A DNA stretch of 64,000 nt from Chitinophaga sp. YR573 (GTDB lineage: Bacteria > Bacteroidota > Bacteroidia > Chitinophagales > Chitinophagaceae), in contig NZ_FOJF01000001.1 in NCBI RefSeq assembly GCF_900110995.1, forward strand, positions 3,756,803-3,820,802, given 5' to 3'. Both the position numbers and the translations under genes were made by a program. The notes under the pieces were generated by a model. The model saw nothing but the letters and a program-made list of their open reading frames with translations. It was not told the origin of the DNA and ran no database searches. Shown here in pieces: positions 1 through 7,461 of this stretch; within the stretch, counting starts at the first letter, position 1; every line of letters begins with the position of its first letter.

Positions 1-555
1 AATAACATCTAAAATAGATCCCGTTCCCAAACAAAAATGTCCATCGTAATTCTCTCGGTAATCTACTCTCGGAAGGTGAGAATGTGCATAGTTATACTTG
101 AGTTCATCTACGGTAACTGTGGAACGGATACCATTTAAAAAGGAATCATCGACACTGAACAAACATCCTTGGAAGTTAATATTAAAGCTTACGAATAGAT
201 CTCGTATTATATGAGAAGCATCATGCTCATTTTTTATTTCAACTTCTGGAAAACGTATGACTACTTCATAAAATAGGTATTTATCTACCACCTCCAGGAG
301 GTGTTCAATATTGGTGTCATCCGGATTATTTTCATCGCCGTCGGGTCCTAAAGAGATACCTAAGTAATTTAATGCAAGATCAATAGCCTGTGACTCATTT
401 ATATTGACTATTTCATTATTAAGCTCGCCAAAATGAGTGTTTAATATTTTCTTTATTTGATTAAGTATTCCGCTTTCACCAGTAATCCTTCGCCCTTCTT
501 TGGCCTTTAGATAAACTGCCCGGCGAAGCATCGCAGCTTTTGAAATTTCAGCCAT
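1..555 (-). CDS. Partial hypothetical protein with HxH...FCLG motif (possible E2/RWD-like)
   Basis: Open frame of 185 codons from an ATG at 555 running off the left edge, so the C-terminus is missing. The N-terminal half is charged and helical-looking. The end of the visible part has the motif HSHLP, about a dozen residues, then FCLGTG (about residues 158-178). A histidine pair followed by a Cys-Leu-Gly turn resembles what I recall of prokaryotic E2-like proteins from PRTRC/Ubl-type systems, and the next gene upstream is a ubiquitin-like candidate. The E2 reading is inference; a plain phage hypothetical is equally possible. An intrinsic terminator (572-605) separates it from the upstream gene, so it is probably its own transcription unit. 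Confidence 0.6.
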   Translation of the reverse strand, partial: MAEISKAAMLRRAVYLKAKEGRRITGESGILNQIKKILNTHFGELNNEIVNINESQAIDLALNYLGISLGPDGDENNPDDTNIEHLLEVVDKYLFYEVVIRFPEVEIKNEHDASHIIRDLFVSFNINFQGCLFSVDDSFLNGIRSTVTVDELKYNYAHSHLPRVDYRENYDGHFCLGTGSILDVI

Positions 556-571
556 TTCAATTGGTTTTTGA

Positions 572-605
572 AAAAGGAGAAGTGAATAATATCTCTTCTC
601 CTTTT
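572..605. terminator. 11-bp stem hairpin, bidirectional terminator
   Basis: AAAAGGAGAAG (572-582) and CTTCTCCTTTT (595-605) form a perfect 11-bp stem with a 12-nt loop. A run of T follows the stem on the minus strand. It sits just after the stop of the minus-strand gene at 619-861, so it likely ends that transcript. Confidence 0.75.
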
Positions 606-618
606 ATTTACTGGAATT

Positions 619-861
619 TTATTTCCTTCCTAATTCGGATTTCTGTTGAACGATATAGACAACGATATTTCCGGTAGGCAGTATCGTTGATGGGTCAACA
701 AGAGGCTTAGAGTGACCTCTCAGCACGATACTCATTCCTTCATACCTGACTCCTCGTTCTTCAAAGACCTGCTGGACTTCTTTAAGGGTCTCTCCTTCGA
801 ATTCGTCGATTTCAATTTCATCAACTCCCCTGGTGTTAAATACTGTCAATGATCTGGTCAT
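619..861 (-). CDS. Small protein, candidate beta-grasp/ubiquitin-like
   Basis: 80-residue protein. It starts with a beta-strand-like TRSLTVFNTRG, then an EFEGETLKEVQQVFEERG helix, a strand IVLRGHSK, a turn LPTGNIVVYIV and a short tail ending LGRK. Alternating strand-helix-strand spacing, an LP-G-x(2)-V turn and a glycine near the C-terminus fit a ubiquitin-like beta-grasp such as Prok_Ub/PRTRC protein C. I see this only as a pattern; no signature residue proves it. It lies between a uracil-DNA-glycosylase-like gene and a gene with an E2-like motif, all on the minus strand in the integrated element. Confidence 0.6.
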   Translation of the reverse strand: MTRSLTVFNTRGVDEIEIDEFEGETLKEVQQVFEERGVRYEGMSIVLRGHSKPLVDPSTILPTGNIVVYIVQQKSELGRK

Positions 862-905
862 TTCTTTTTGATTTTAAATTTTGAATAATCGTTTTATTTT
901 GTACA

Positions 906-923
906 GTACCGCCTATGCGGTAC
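906..923. terminator. Hairpin at the stop of the UDG-like gene
   Basis: GTACCGC (906-912) pairs with GCGGTAC (917-923) around a 4-nt loop, overlapping the stop codon of the gene at 913-1641. The minus strand continues into TGTACAAAAT, so terminator strength is doubtful. Confidence 0.5.
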
Positions 924-1641
924 AGATTTCATTGAACCATTTTATACCCTCAAATTCCGGATGATTATCTTTTATTATTATATCAACCTTATTTAGAAAA
1001 CGGTTGCTTTGCCATGATTCTGTCTCTGGAAATAATTCGGGATCGTCCAGTTCAAATGAGATATTGTTGAATGGTGCAACCAGTTGTGTATAGGATTTCG
1101 CGTTTTCTCCCATAAATACAATTGGTAAAGAAGAAGGGTAATAGTTAATGATTTCAATAAAGAAATACTTCATGAATGGTCGCCAGAGGTCATAATGAGA
1201 TCCCGGTTTATTTTGTTCTGCTGTTAAAGCTGAATTTAGCAATAGGATGCCCTGACGAGCGAGGAAGCCTAAATCAGGTTCATCTATCATGTCCACATTA
1301 AAGCCTGAGGAGTATTCCTGTTCAATAGCTCTGTAAAGCCGGTGAAGACCTCTGGGGATAGTCTGGGTATTTGAAACACTTAATGATAGCCCATCGGCCA
1401 TACTTTTACCATTTACAACGCTACTATATGGTCCATCAATGAAAAAGACTGCCTTTAGGTTACTGTAGGCAGTTTCACTAAAACATCTAAATGTTTGTTC
1501 CTTGAATGGACATACCGTGCGGCCTCTTTTCGAGAGCCCTTTTAAAGTCCTGATAATAATATCAAACTCTTCGGTTTCAATAAACCCCTTAAATAGTGGT
1601 GCCCAAGTCGAGAATTTATCTTTTATGAGATCGTAGTTCAT
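913..1641 (-). CDS. Uracil-DNA glycosylase-like protein with altered active site
   Basis: 242 residues; the layout follows family-1 uracil-DNA glycosylase (UNG). Box A (LGQDPYH in UNG) is replaced by FIDGPYS (67-73). The following ADGLSLSVS matches the AHGLAFSV segment, ARQGILLLNSALT (128-140) matches WARQGVLLLNTVLT and keeps the uracil-reading Asn136, and the HPSPL loop is replaced by DDPELF (199-204). The catalytic Asp is shifted by one, the stacking Phe is Leu and the catalytic His is absent. UNG-like genes are known in Bacteroidota phage replication modules. It may bind uracil-DNA or inhibit repair rather than cleave; that is inference. Four bases after its start lies the next minus-strand gene. 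Confidence 0.75.
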   Translation of the reverse strand: MNYDLIKDKFSTWAPLFKGFIETEEFDIIIRTLKGLSKRGRTVCPFKEQTFRCFSETAYSNLKAVFFIDGPYSSVVNGKSMADGLSLSVSNTQTIPRGLHRLYRAIEQEYSSGFNVDMIDEPDLGFLARQGILLLNSALTAEQNKPGSHYDLWRPFMKYFFIEIINYYPSSLPIVFMGENAKSYTQLVAPFNNISFELDDPELFPETESWQSNRFLNKVDIIIKDNHPEFEGIKWFNEICTA

Positions 1642-1644
1642 AAA

Positions 1645-1854
1645 TTACCTGATTACGGTTTTATTAATTGTGTAAGTACGGGTTGGTTCAAGCCAGTTCA
1701 GGTCATAGAAATCAACTTCATAATTTGCCCTTTCCGCAAGCGGAATATTCTGTCTTATAACGTTTGTTGGAAAGTGATTCCAGATATACCTCTGCGCCCT
1801 ACCTAATCTTACATAATCACCAGTAATCCTGTTCCTTATAGCATAGATCTTCAT
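1645..1854 (-). CDS. Small hypothetical protein
   Basis: 69 residues, basic, beginning MKIYAIRNRITGDYVRLG, which has the look of a small beta-strand protein. No family recognised. It overlaps the primase gene by 4 bases (1851-1854) and is followed 3 bases later by the UDG-like gene, so the three are probably cotranscribed and translationally coupled. The tight packing in a conserved-looking replication module is the main argument that it is real. Confidence 0.6.
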   Translation of the reverse strand: MKIYAIRNRITGDYVRLGRAQRYIWNHFPTNVIRQNIPLAERANYEVDFYDLNWLEPTRTYTINKTVIR

Positions 1855-2873
1855 AGTGTTTCTATATTTTTAATTATTATTCGCTCTACTGTTCCTGGTC
1901 CGTAGTGCCTTGCAATGTCAGCAAGATCCTTTCGAATGGGTGGTGTTATGTAGGATGAGGGAATTATAAATGGTTTAAACTTATTATTCAGGCTGGTATA
2001 GTATTCTGTTGCCTTTTTTCCTGCTTCATCTGGGTCGTTGCATATAAGTATCCATGGAAAGGTTAGCAGGTATTTCATGTCAGCCTCGCCTATAACATTA
2101 TTACCTTCATACTGAATACCATAGCAATTATCGTAGAACTTTGAAGCAACTTTAAAGTCTTTGACTGCTTTTATCTGAAAAGCGCCTTTTGACGGGTTAA
2201 GAGATTTGATTCCATAGAGCTGATCATGGGGGACGTTACATCTCCATTTATCTTTTTTATTTTCGGCGAGAGGTCTATATATTTTCCATTTCCCACCTTC
2301 AAAAAGAAACCCATATACTAATTCATTCGAACCAATTTCTATTTTTATTTTATCTATATACAATGCTCCTACTCGATATACCACTGGTTCTTTCTTTAGG
2401 TCACTTTTATCCAGGTGATACATACCCCAAAATTTGAAATCTTCGCTGCAAAATGGTTTAGGGGTTACCTGGATAAGTTTAAAGGATTGGTAGTCATCGG
2501 TATACCCAACTTGATCAGTTATTGTTCGCCTGATGGGTTTTGAAGGAGCTTTTCCATTGGTAATACCCAGATTTAGGTCATTGTCAATTTGATGCAGAAT
2601 ATCATTGAAATTGCTTCCAGGATAAATGTTCCTGAGAAAGTCAATGATTTTACCTCGAAATCCTCCAGGACCGAAATCTGTAAAGTATAATCTTCCAAAT
2701 TTTGTTTTAATAATGGAAGCTGACGGGTTATCGTCTTTATGTCTAAGAGGTGACCTGAATGGTTTGCCCAACTTAAAATCATGCCCTAAGTAGTGCCGGA
2801 AGATATCATATTCACTTACGTGCTCGAATATTGTGTCTAAAGTCAGTTCTGTCCTCTGGCGACCCTGTATCAT
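1851..2873 (-). CDS. TOPRIM-type phage DNA primase
   Basis: 340 residues. The N-terminal segment FRSPLRHKDDNPSASI (about 39-54) occupies the place of the DnaG CHC2 zinc finger but has none of its cysteines. The C-terminal part holds a TOPRIM-like core: a strand ending VIGEAD, and WILICNDPDEAGKKA (about 275-290) with the D-x-D-x-A-G metal-binding motif. It would make RNA primers for replication of the element and is expected to work with the DnaB-type helicase at 5347-6456. Loss of zinc ligands is common in phage primase-like proteins. It lies between the SSB-like gene and a small gene with which it overlaps by 4 bases. Confidence 0.8.
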   Translation of the reverse strand: MIQGRQRTELTLDTIFEHVSEYDIFRHYLGHDFKLGKPFRSPLRHKDDNPSASIIKTKFGRLYFTDFGPGGFRGKIIDFLRNIYPGSNFNDILHQIDNDLNLGITNGKAPSKPIRRTITDQVGYTDDYQSFKLIQVTPKPFCSEDFKFWGMYHLDKSDLKKEPVVYRVGALYIDKIKIEIGSNELVYGFLFEGGKWKIYRPLAENKKDKWRCNVPHDQLYGIKSLNPSKGAFQIKAVKDFKVASKFYDNCYGIQYEGNNVIGEADMKYLLTFPWILICNDPDEAGKKATEYYTSLNNKFKPFIIPSSYITPPIRKDLADIARHYGPGTVERIIIKNIETL

Positions 2874-2905
2874 TTGTATAGATTTTATCCTTGGTTAAAG
2901 GATAG

Positions 2906-2941
2906 GAATGCCCTGCTTGAATAAGTACAAGCAGGGCATTC
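2906..2941. terminator. 14-bp perfect hairpin between SSB-like and primase genes
   Basis: GAATGCCCTGCTTG (2906-2919) and CAAGCAGGGCATTC (2928-2941) form a perfect 14-bp stem with an 8-nt loop, in the 78-bp gap between two minus-strand genes. The minus strand lacks a clear U-tract after the stem, so it could act as an attenuator or mRNA-stabilising 3' end that lets SSB be made in excess over primase. Confidence 0.75.
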
Positions 2942-2951
2942 GATTTTTAAA

Positions 2952-3869
2952 TCAATAATCACTATCCATTAAGTCGAGGTCGTCATCCATATCTGGAAAA
3001 GCTCCCATTGGATCATCCTCAACATTATCGCCATCCGGAGTTGGAATGTTATCATCCGTAATGATGGGACTGTCAGATAAAAGTTTATTTTGTGCTGGAT
3101 CATAGTCGTGGGCCAATTCCAATACTCTGTTAGCCCCGAAAAAATCCTTACATCCATGTTCGGGGTGGAGGATCTGACTGAGAAAGAAGGCTAACTTTCT
3201 ATCTTTAATTTCAGTAATAGGAATAGTACTTTTATAGTATCCAAAGTTGCTTACTGATAAGAACTCCCTGTTGTAAATAGTCTGAAATTCCTTAAATTCA
3301 TCGCCCACTTTAGCGAGCCTTACAGCATACAGCCCGACAATGTTAGTGGAAAAGCTTTGACCACGGATTTCATTAATTTCACTAACATCGCCCTTCATTA
3401 ATTTTTTCCAGTCAAGTACCCGGGAAACTTCCGGGCTTTTCTCCCTAAGTTCCCCTGTATGGGCTCTTAAGAATTTATACAACTCTACTTCACCTGATCT
3501 GGCAACCCATGGATTATTTTCTTTAAACCAGGATTGGAAATTATCAGTGTTTTCAACCCAGAAAGTGCTGGTGCCTTTTTTATCGATATAGCGTTTTTTT
3601 CCTTTCTCTGAGGTAGCTATCTGATCTTTGAGGCGAATCTGTATTTTATGTTTTTTGCCTGTGGATAGATCCTTCACCCAGATTTCGAGTTTTAATGATT
3701 TTACACCATTATCATTGATAACATATTCCGGATCTTTTTCACTTTCCCATCCCAGAATTTCTTTGATCTCTTTTTTTGTTGGATTTACGATTAGTGGTTC
3801 CAGCACACCAAGTCCTACTCTGAATCCGGAACTTGCACGGGGCTCTCTTGTTGGTCCTACAATACTCAT
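2952..3869 (-). CDS. Phage-type single-stranded DNA-binding protein
   Basis: 305 residues. The core is rich in beta-strand and aromatic/basic residues, and the last ~35 residues are strongly acidic, ending DMDDDLDLMDSDY. An acidic, disordered C-terminal tail that docks partner proteins is the hallmark of SSBs (bacterial SSB, T7 gp2.5, T4 gp32). I do not see a canonical OB-fold signature, so the call rests on tail, size and neighbours: RecA-like ATPase upstream and primase downstream, all on the minus strand. The downstream hairpin (2906-2941) may set its level relative to primase. Confidence 0.65.
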   Translation of the reverse strand: MSIVGPTREPRASSGFRVGLGVLEPLIVNPTKKEIKEILGWESEKDPEYVINDNGVKSLKLEIWVKDLSTGKKHKIQIRLKDQIATSEKGKKRYIDKKGTSTFWVENTDNFQSWFKENNPWVARSGEVELYKFLRAHTGELREKSPEVSRVLDWKKLMKGDVSEINEIRGQSFSTNIVGLYAVRLAKVGDEFKEFQTIYNREFLSVSNFGYYKSTIPITEIKDRKLAFFLSQILHPEHGCKDFFGANRVLELAHDYDPAQNKLLSDSPIITDDNIPTPDGDNVEDDPMGAFPDMDDDLDLMDSDY

Positions 3870-3901
3870 AGTATTATAATTTTAATTGTAATGAATGATG
3901 A

Positions 3902-4852
3902 TTAAAATATCAGGTCGGGATATATTTCCTGCCAGTAACGTGTGGGATATACCTTTGGGTCAGTCTGAAAGTCAGCAATTTTTATTATTTTATTTCGTAA
4001 ATGAACGGGTCTTGCTCCCAGGTCAGTTTCTGTGCGTTTATTAAAATCGAGGAAGCATCCTTCATTATTTCGATTAAAAATAGCAACAGCTGACATGAGC
4101 CGAGTGATTGTATAAGGTGCAATTCCATCCAGGGCAACGTCGAGTGGAGTTAGGTCGTCTGTATCTTTACCGATAACATCTTTTTTATTCTTTACATGTG
4201 CAACATATATGATAAAAGGGGCTGCGTAACTTTCGATGTATTCTAGGATTCCAAAGAAATTGGGACGAGTATAGTTAACTCCGCTGTATTTATCAACTTT
4301 CCGAATATCCATTTTGGGAGGATCAGGTCTAACTTCCAAATTATAAGCATGCAGAGTTGCTGAATAATTCATCTCCTGCAGCTGCGTTAAATTATCTAAT
4401 GCGAAGATTGGCCAACGCATTTTTGCGATATGTTCTTTTAGAGCATTAAATATTTTTACCTTTTCTTCAGGTACATGTGCAAGATCCAGCCTTTGTTGAA
4501 GTTTACGATACTCGTCCATACAATTGGTATGATATAGATCATTGACAACTTCTGCTAATCCCATTGGTATATAGACTCCATTTTTTAGCTTCTTATACGG
4601 ATCCTTACTTTTCTTCACAGAAAGATGGACTTTGTTTGTACACTCGAAATATTTTGTCTCAGTGAGAGTGTCACCAATCATTATTTTTTTTGTGTTCACC
4701 ATAGTCATAGTCTTTCCCATGAGTGTATGTCCCATCATTATCATTTTTGCCGGGGACTGTATCGTGAATTCCTGCCTATCAATGATGTTATTATCTTCAT
4801 CCATAGGCAGCCTTCTTATTCTGTTCTCTTCTCGCTGTGTTTGTGCTGACAT
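3902..4852 (-). CDS. RecA-like AAA ATPase (AAA_24/Sak4-like)
   Basis: 316 residues. Walker A is GHTLMGKT (41-48), after a basic N-terminus; a Walker B-like strand WPIFALDNLTQL lies near residue 147, and IIYVAHVKNK near 215 fits a sensor strand with His. This matches the phage AAA_24 or Sak4-type single-strand annealing/recombination ATPases that sit beside SSB in phage replication modules. It probably promotes strand annealing or recombination-dependent replication of the element together with the SSB-like protein at 2952-3869. It could instead be a helicase loader. Upstream is a 494-bp non-coding stretch. Confidence 0.75.
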   Translation of the reverse strand: MSAQTQREENRIRRLPMDEDNNIIDRQEFTIQSPAKMIMMGHTLMGKTMTMVNTKKIMIGDTLTETKYFECTNKVHLSVKKSKDPYKKLKNGVYIPMGLAEVVNDLYHTNCMDEYRKLQQRLDLAHVPEEKVKIFNALKEHIAKMRWPIFALDNLTQLQEMNYSATLHAYNLEVRPDPPKMDIRKVDKYSGVNYTRPNFFGILEYIESYAAPFIIYVAHVKNKKDVIGKDTDDLTPLDVALDGIAPYTITRLMSAVAIFNRNNEGCFLDFNKRTETDLGARPVHLRNKIIKIADFQTDPKVYPTRYWQEIYPDLIF

Positions 4853-5346
4853 TATTAAATATTTAAGACAATAATTTCCCTATCCACTTCTTAAAGCAGA
4901 TTTAACAGGTGTTACATAAGAGTTCTAATTTTTAAGGATACAATACCACTGCGTAGAGAATACTCACGGCTGGTAGCATCCTCAGGGATATCGCTCAATT
5001 TCTATGGTTGTCACATATCTGATATATTAAAACTGTGTCCGATTTTGATACTCATTTCTATGAAACAATCTCTATAGCCAGGGATAATTATCGCATTAGG
5101 TGTTTGTTATTTCGATTCCTTAATATCAATAGTATAAATAAAGATGATTGTAAACTTTTGTATAGTATCGCATTAGTCTAATTCTGACACTATAATACGT
5201 ATAAATGCTGTTTTAACATAGAAATCTATAACGCTAACCCATATATGATTTATTTTAATCAAGAACAGTGCATTTTATTAGTTGAAAAATATTAATGTGG
5301 CGTTATGACATGTAATATTAAAATCAGAAAAAGCGAAATACCATTT
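4853..5346. other. 494-bp non-coding A+T-rich gap inside the replication module
   Basis: No credible gene on either strand; only very short frames. The 10-mer ATCGCATTAG occurs twice in direct orientation (5090-5099 and 5167-5176). A 13-mer, ATTCTGACACTAT (5181-5193), recurs as its exact complement at 9316-9328 in the same element. Position between helicase and ATPase genes, A+T richness and short repeats would suit a replication origin or control region of the element, but there is no iteron array or DnaA-box cluster that I can recognise. Confidence 0.4.
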
Positions 5347-6456
5347 TTAATGTTTAAATATTGTATAGTTAATTACAGATTCATAATCTGCGCTTGTCAT
5401 TGTATTTGACGGTGGAAGACCTTTGAAAATGCCTGTCTGTGGAAGGAATGCTAGACCTATTCTAATCCCTTCAGTATCATAAGAGCTTTTGAGAATATTA
5501 AACAGTCTATACATTTTGGCACCATCAGCGCTGCGCAGTTTATTCAAATCATATCCGTTAGGGTCGAGCACTTTATACCTCCATGGATCAAAAATACTCA
5601 TTACCAAATCTGCATCTTCCGTAAGGTCACCTGTATTTTTGAAATCCTCTAATCTGGGTTCTACATCTCCATTTTTCAACCTGAATGGATTAGCAATATC
5701 CCTGTTGAATTGAGACAGGATAACAGCTGAATGTCCAAACAAATCCCTCGTATAATTAGAGGTATCATCAGAAAAGCTATCTATAGTTTCCTTTAGATTC
5801 TTCCCATTCTCACCTTTTAGCTTACCAACGTGGTCGAAAATATGCAACCAGGTAATTGAAGGATCACTCGGCTTATAAACTCGTTCAAACTGATTTAGAT
5901 TCCTCAGATCTCCATTTTCCTCTGCAATCCTTTGAATCTCCTTTCTAATGCCAGTAGGATTTTGACGGCCATCAATAATCCTTATATATTTGAACATATT
6001 GTCAAAGTACTCTTTGCAGCCTCTGACGATCTCCTGTTCCTGTTCGTTAAGCCTTTGTTCTTTACGAACCCAACCGAGCAGCCTTTTCATAGGGATGATC
6101 CTACCGGTATCCTTGAAGATTTTGTGTGATACCCATTTTGCTACTTTAAAAACTTTTTTCCTTTCCATACTCCAATAAATAATCCGGAGCTTTTCCGGTT
6201 TACCGTTTCGGAGCATGTAGTCATATGGATTCAAAACAAAAAGATCGTCCACTAAAGATGTCTTAGCTGAGCCAGTATAGCCTCCTAAAACATAAAGCAT
6301 ACTTTTCCTCAAAGAAAGATACTCGTCCAGTTTTTCAATCCCAATTGGAATTCCCTCATGTATCCCATCTAATCCCTGATCTACATAGATCATAAAGGAG
6401 TCAAATAATCCAATGCCGGCGTCTTCTTCGGACTCTCCTGTATTTATATTTTGCAT
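5347..6456 (-). CDS. DnaB-type replicative helicase
   Basis: 369 residues with only the C-terminal RecA-like motor of DnaB; the usual ~100-residue N-terminal domain is missing. GIPIGIEKLDEYL (35-47) matches the start of the DnaB motor, Walker A is GGYTGSAKT (58-66), Walker B is WLHIFDHVG, SQFNRD matches the H3 motif, and GDLTEDADLVMSIFDP matches the DnaB H4 signature near the C-terminus. It would unwind the element's DNA ahead of primase. N-terminally reduced DnaB-like helicases are typical of phages and plasmids. It is downstream of a 41-aa gene and an unknown 268-aa gene on the same strand. Confidence 0.85.
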   Translation of the reverse strand: MQNINTGESEEDAGIGLFDSFMIYVDQGLDGIHEGIPIGIEKLDEYLSLRKSMLYVLGGYTGSAKTSLVDDLFVLNPYDYMLRNGKPEKLRIIYWSMERKKVFKVAKWVSHKIFKDTGRIIPMKRLLGWVRKEQRLNEQEQEIVRGCKEYFDNMFKYIRIIDGRQNPTGIRKEIQRIAEENGDLRNLNQFERVYKPSDPSITWLHIFDHVGKLKGENGKNLKETIDSFSDDTSNYTRDLFGHSAVILSQFNRDIANPFRLKNGDVEPRLEDFKNTGDLTEDADLVMSIFDPWRYKVLDPNGYDLNKLRSADGAKMYRLFNILKSSYDTEGIRIGLAFLPQTGIFKGLPPSNTMTSADYESVINYTIFKH

Positions 6457-6517
6457 ACATCGTGATTACTCACGAAGCAGGGCGATTATTTAGCCATTAT
6501 AATTTTTACAATGAACG

Positions 6518-6643
6518 CTATGTTTTAAAGTTGGAAAAATAACCGGCTACTCCGTTGTCGTTAAAGCAAATGATTATTGATTTTGCTTCAACTTTACCGG
6601 CTCCCGCCGGCCTGACTATAGCCTTGCTATAACCCTGAGGCAT
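6518..6643 (-). CDS. Small 41-aa protein of unknown function
   Basis: Begins with ATG at 6643, 11 bp after the stop of the upstream gene (6655-7461), and ends with TAG at 6518, 61 bp before the helicase start. The 41 residues begin MPQGYSKAIVRP and end GYFSNFKT, with a GAGKVEAKS segment that looks like coding sequence rather than noise. No family recognised. Spacing in a minus-strand run of replication genes supports a real small gene. A CCGGC/GCCGG hairpin lies within the coding region near 6598-6611. Confidence 0.5.
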   Translation of the reverse strand: MPQGYSKAIVRPAGAGKVEAKSIIICFNDNGVAGYFSNFKT

Positions 6644-6654
6644 ATATTGTTTTA

Positions 6655-7461
6655 TCATATACTGAATGTGAATGGATCTGATTGAATATTGTTATTATTT
6701 AATCTTTTATTTCGGCCAGCTTCTATAAAAGGGGTGAAGCTTCTTATATAAAGATACCTTGGACAGTTAGGGATATAGTGGAGTTCACTTCTGCCGGATT
6801 GTAAGGATAATTGTTTAGCATTTTCCATCTGACAGATTGTGGCCCAATAGATATCATCAGTACTATACTCACCTTCGTTGATTATGTTCCAATAATATTT
6901 TCTGGATTGTTCTTTGTCAAGGTTTTTCTTTTGATGACCGGCAAATTGTCTACCGGAAATTTCAAACATATCTGTGGTCGGATAGGCATTTTTCCACCAA
7001 TATTCGAAGGGATCATCGTGTTTTGAGTATTGAGGATCTGGTATTTCCTCTCCAAACCGAACCTGCTTTAATACCTTTTTTCCCTTAATGGTAATTTTAT
7101 AATCTGATGTCAGGTAGCTTTTTCTGATTAGTGTTTGACACCAATCTGCAATTTTTCCGGTGACCGGCAACAAATTATTCTGATAAGCTAACTCCAAAAC
7201 ATATAGCAGGTTAAAATCTAAATTTTCTTTCAATAAAATTCTGCGCCCCTCTGAGCGGATGTTGAAAAGATAGGCTTCCGTATCTTCAATATCTAAGTGC
7301 AGATTGTTGCTTTCTGATTTTCCGTCACTCATATTGGTAGTCCCTTTAACCTGTGAATTTAATTCCAGATACATCTGGTGTTCGTATTCCATCTCATGAT
7401 GTAACTCATCGTCACTGCACTGCTGCAAACATTCGTCGTGATATAGATCTTCGCTTCCCAT
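6655..7461 (-). CDS. Hypothetical phage-type protein, possible replication accessory
   Basis: 268 residues. The N-terminal 60 residues are acidic and low complexity. The middle (about 65-130) contains NLLYVLELAYQNNLLP and an LTSDYKITIKGKKVL segment resembling a winged-helix. The C-terminal third (150-250) has WWKNAYPTTDMFEISGRQF, a cluster of Tyr/Lys/Asp, and YIPNCPRYLYIRSFTPFIE, a layout I have seen in unassigned Bacteroidota phage proteins. Its place directly upstream of the helicase suggests a loader or initiator role, but that is inference. Its start overlaps the end of the upstream gene by 50 bp. Confidence 0.6.
   Translation of the reverse strand: MGSEDLYHDECLQQCSDDELHHEMEYEHQMYLELNSQVKGTTNMSDGKSESNNLHLDIEDTEAYLFNIRSEGRRILLKENLDFNLLYVLELAYQNNLLPVTGKIADWCQTLIRKSYLTSDYKITIKGKKVLKQVRFGEEIPDPQYSKHDDPFEYWWKNAYPTTDMFEISGRQFAGHQKKNLDKEQSRKYYWNIINEGEYSTDDIYWATICQMENAKQLSLQSGRSELHYIPNCPRYLYIRSFTPFIEAGRNKRLNNNNIQSDPFTFSI

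Noticed and set aside
3628..3879. Plus-strand 83-aa frame
   Set aside because: It lies inside the SSB-like gene on the opposite strand and has no start context or family pattern.
4900..5000. Possible small minus-strand frame in the helicase-ATPase gap
   Set aside because: About 28 codons from a TTG start; not distinguishable from chance.
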